From Nageia nagi (taxonomy: Eukaryota > Pinophyta), in contig JBITNC010000001.1 of NCBI GenBank assembly GCA_050084985.1, forward strand, positions 180,606,001 to 180,670,000: a stretch of 64,000 nt of DNA. Reading direction: 5' to 3'. Positions 63,593 to 64,000 of the stretch are shown piece after piece. Made by a program: the position numbers and the translations under genes. The notes below the pieces were generated by a model. That model saw only the letters and a program-made list of their open reading frames with translations. It was not told the origin of the DNA and made no database searches. The first letter of the stretch is position 1. Every line of letters begins with the position of its first letter.

Positions 63593-64000
63593 TGTAGACA
63601 CCTAAAAATGTCCCTTTTTAACTAGTAAACATTGGAATAATCATAACTCTTTGTGAAAATATAAAATAGGTTTAAAAACCATATTATTGGATAGCTCTCA
63701 TTGAGTACATGCAAAACGAGTGGTCACATGACCCCTTTTTGATAAAAATTGACTATTTGGCGATCATTTTAATATTGTTATAAAAATTGAAAACCAGTCG
63801 CCAGCGACCCAAAACAATCACCGGCATTTTGAGATGATCGCCGGCATCTGCCTAGTAATCGTTGGCAACTCTGTAACAGTCGAACAGAAACCAAAATAGT
63901 AAAATAAAGTTGTAACGTCTCATTCTTCCAAGATGATGTGGATAGAGGGGGTCAGTTACGACCTACGGTGGCTTTTCACTCCCCCTTACCAGCCTTGGAA
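63593..64000 (+). repeat. 3' LTR (partial, runs off the window)
   Basis: The first 408 bases of the LTR. About 16 substitutions or indels against the 5' LTR; most are C/T or G/A changes, several inside the CG-rich patch, as expected from methyl-C decay. Because the element continues past 64,000, its target-site duplication cannot be checked here. Confidence 0.95.

Larger units (their letters stand above)
51843..64000 (+). mobile_element. Large non-autonomous Tat-like Gypsy element (gag-protease only)
   Basis: Order: 5' LTR, PBS, leader with two repeat families, acidic ORF, gag-protease, knuckle-like ORF, 3' region with several repeat arrays, PPT, 3' LTR (cut by the window end). With an 840 base LTR the full length would be about 12.6 kb. 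The two LTRs share 408 comparable bases with about 16 differences by eye, mostly transitions, so insertion is comparatively recent. No reverse transcriptase (YxDD), RNase H or integrase (HHCC, DDE) text was found in 58,730-63,590 on either strand. Such units are known as TR-GAG or LARD-type derivatives and depend on proteins from an autonomous relative. An extra ORF upstream of gag and tandem repeats in the 3' part are features described for Tat/Ogre elements. Confidence 0.85.

Overview
The window is AT-rich plant nuclear DNA, almost entirely transposable-element remains. The plant evidence is a 12-oxophytodienoate reductase (OPR) gene with GT-AG introns, a PPR-protein fragment, a plant mobile domain, a CACTA (En/Spm) transposase, Copia elements primed by initiator tRNA-Met, and a Tat-like Gypsy element. 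Low gene density and deep layers of decayed repeats fit a very large, repeat-rich genome such as a gymnosperm; the species cannot be named from the sequence alone.

Layout. 1-5.5 kb: two direct copies of a ~2.2 kb retrotransposon 3'-end segment. 6.1-13.7 kb: a five-exon OPR locus on the minus strand (11.9-13.5 kb) and, 7 kb away, a truncated second copy of its 5' half. 15.3-16.3 kb: a PPR pseudogene whose upstream end is drawn into a ~45 bp tandem array. 18.7-27.1 kb: a decayed minus-strand Copia element with gag, protease, integrase, reverse transcriptase and RNase H remnants, a PBS and one complete LTR. 27.2-30.2 kb: a separate 3.0 kb LTR element with a target-site duplication, PBS and PPT on the minus strand, but Copia pol remnants on the plus strand. 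30.8-31.9 kb: a Gypsy gag-protease remnant. 34.3-35.5 kb: a GC-richer, gene-like, unrecognised region. 36.7-38.1 kb: decayed transposon-type coding sequence. 39.5-42.8 kb: two minus-strand LTR 5'-end copies. 44.5-45.1 kb: a plant mobile domain remnant. 45.4-50.9 kb: a CACTA transposase on the minus strand and, upstream of it on the same strand, a decayed spliced gene that reads as a SET domain. 51.1-51.3 kb: tandem repeats rich in the telomere-like motif CCCTAA.

From 51,843 to beyond the window end lies the best-preserved unit: a large Gypsy element (two LTRs ~96% identical over 408 bp) with an acidic ORF, then a gag-protease frame and a further in-frame knuckle-like segment, but with no reverse transcriptase, RNase H or integrase that I can find. 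It looks like a recently moved non-autonomous (TR-GAG type) Tat-like element, with repeat arrays in its leader and 3' part. Its LTR starts TGTAGACACC after a purine tract; related borders occur inverted at 0.85, 4.2, 39.98 and 42.5 kb.

The most interesting points are the SET-like gene beside the CACTA transposase, the OPR copy that has lost its catalytic tyrosine and an FMN-contact threonine, the element with antisense pol, and the gag-only Gypsy element with a second knuckle-like motif after its protease.
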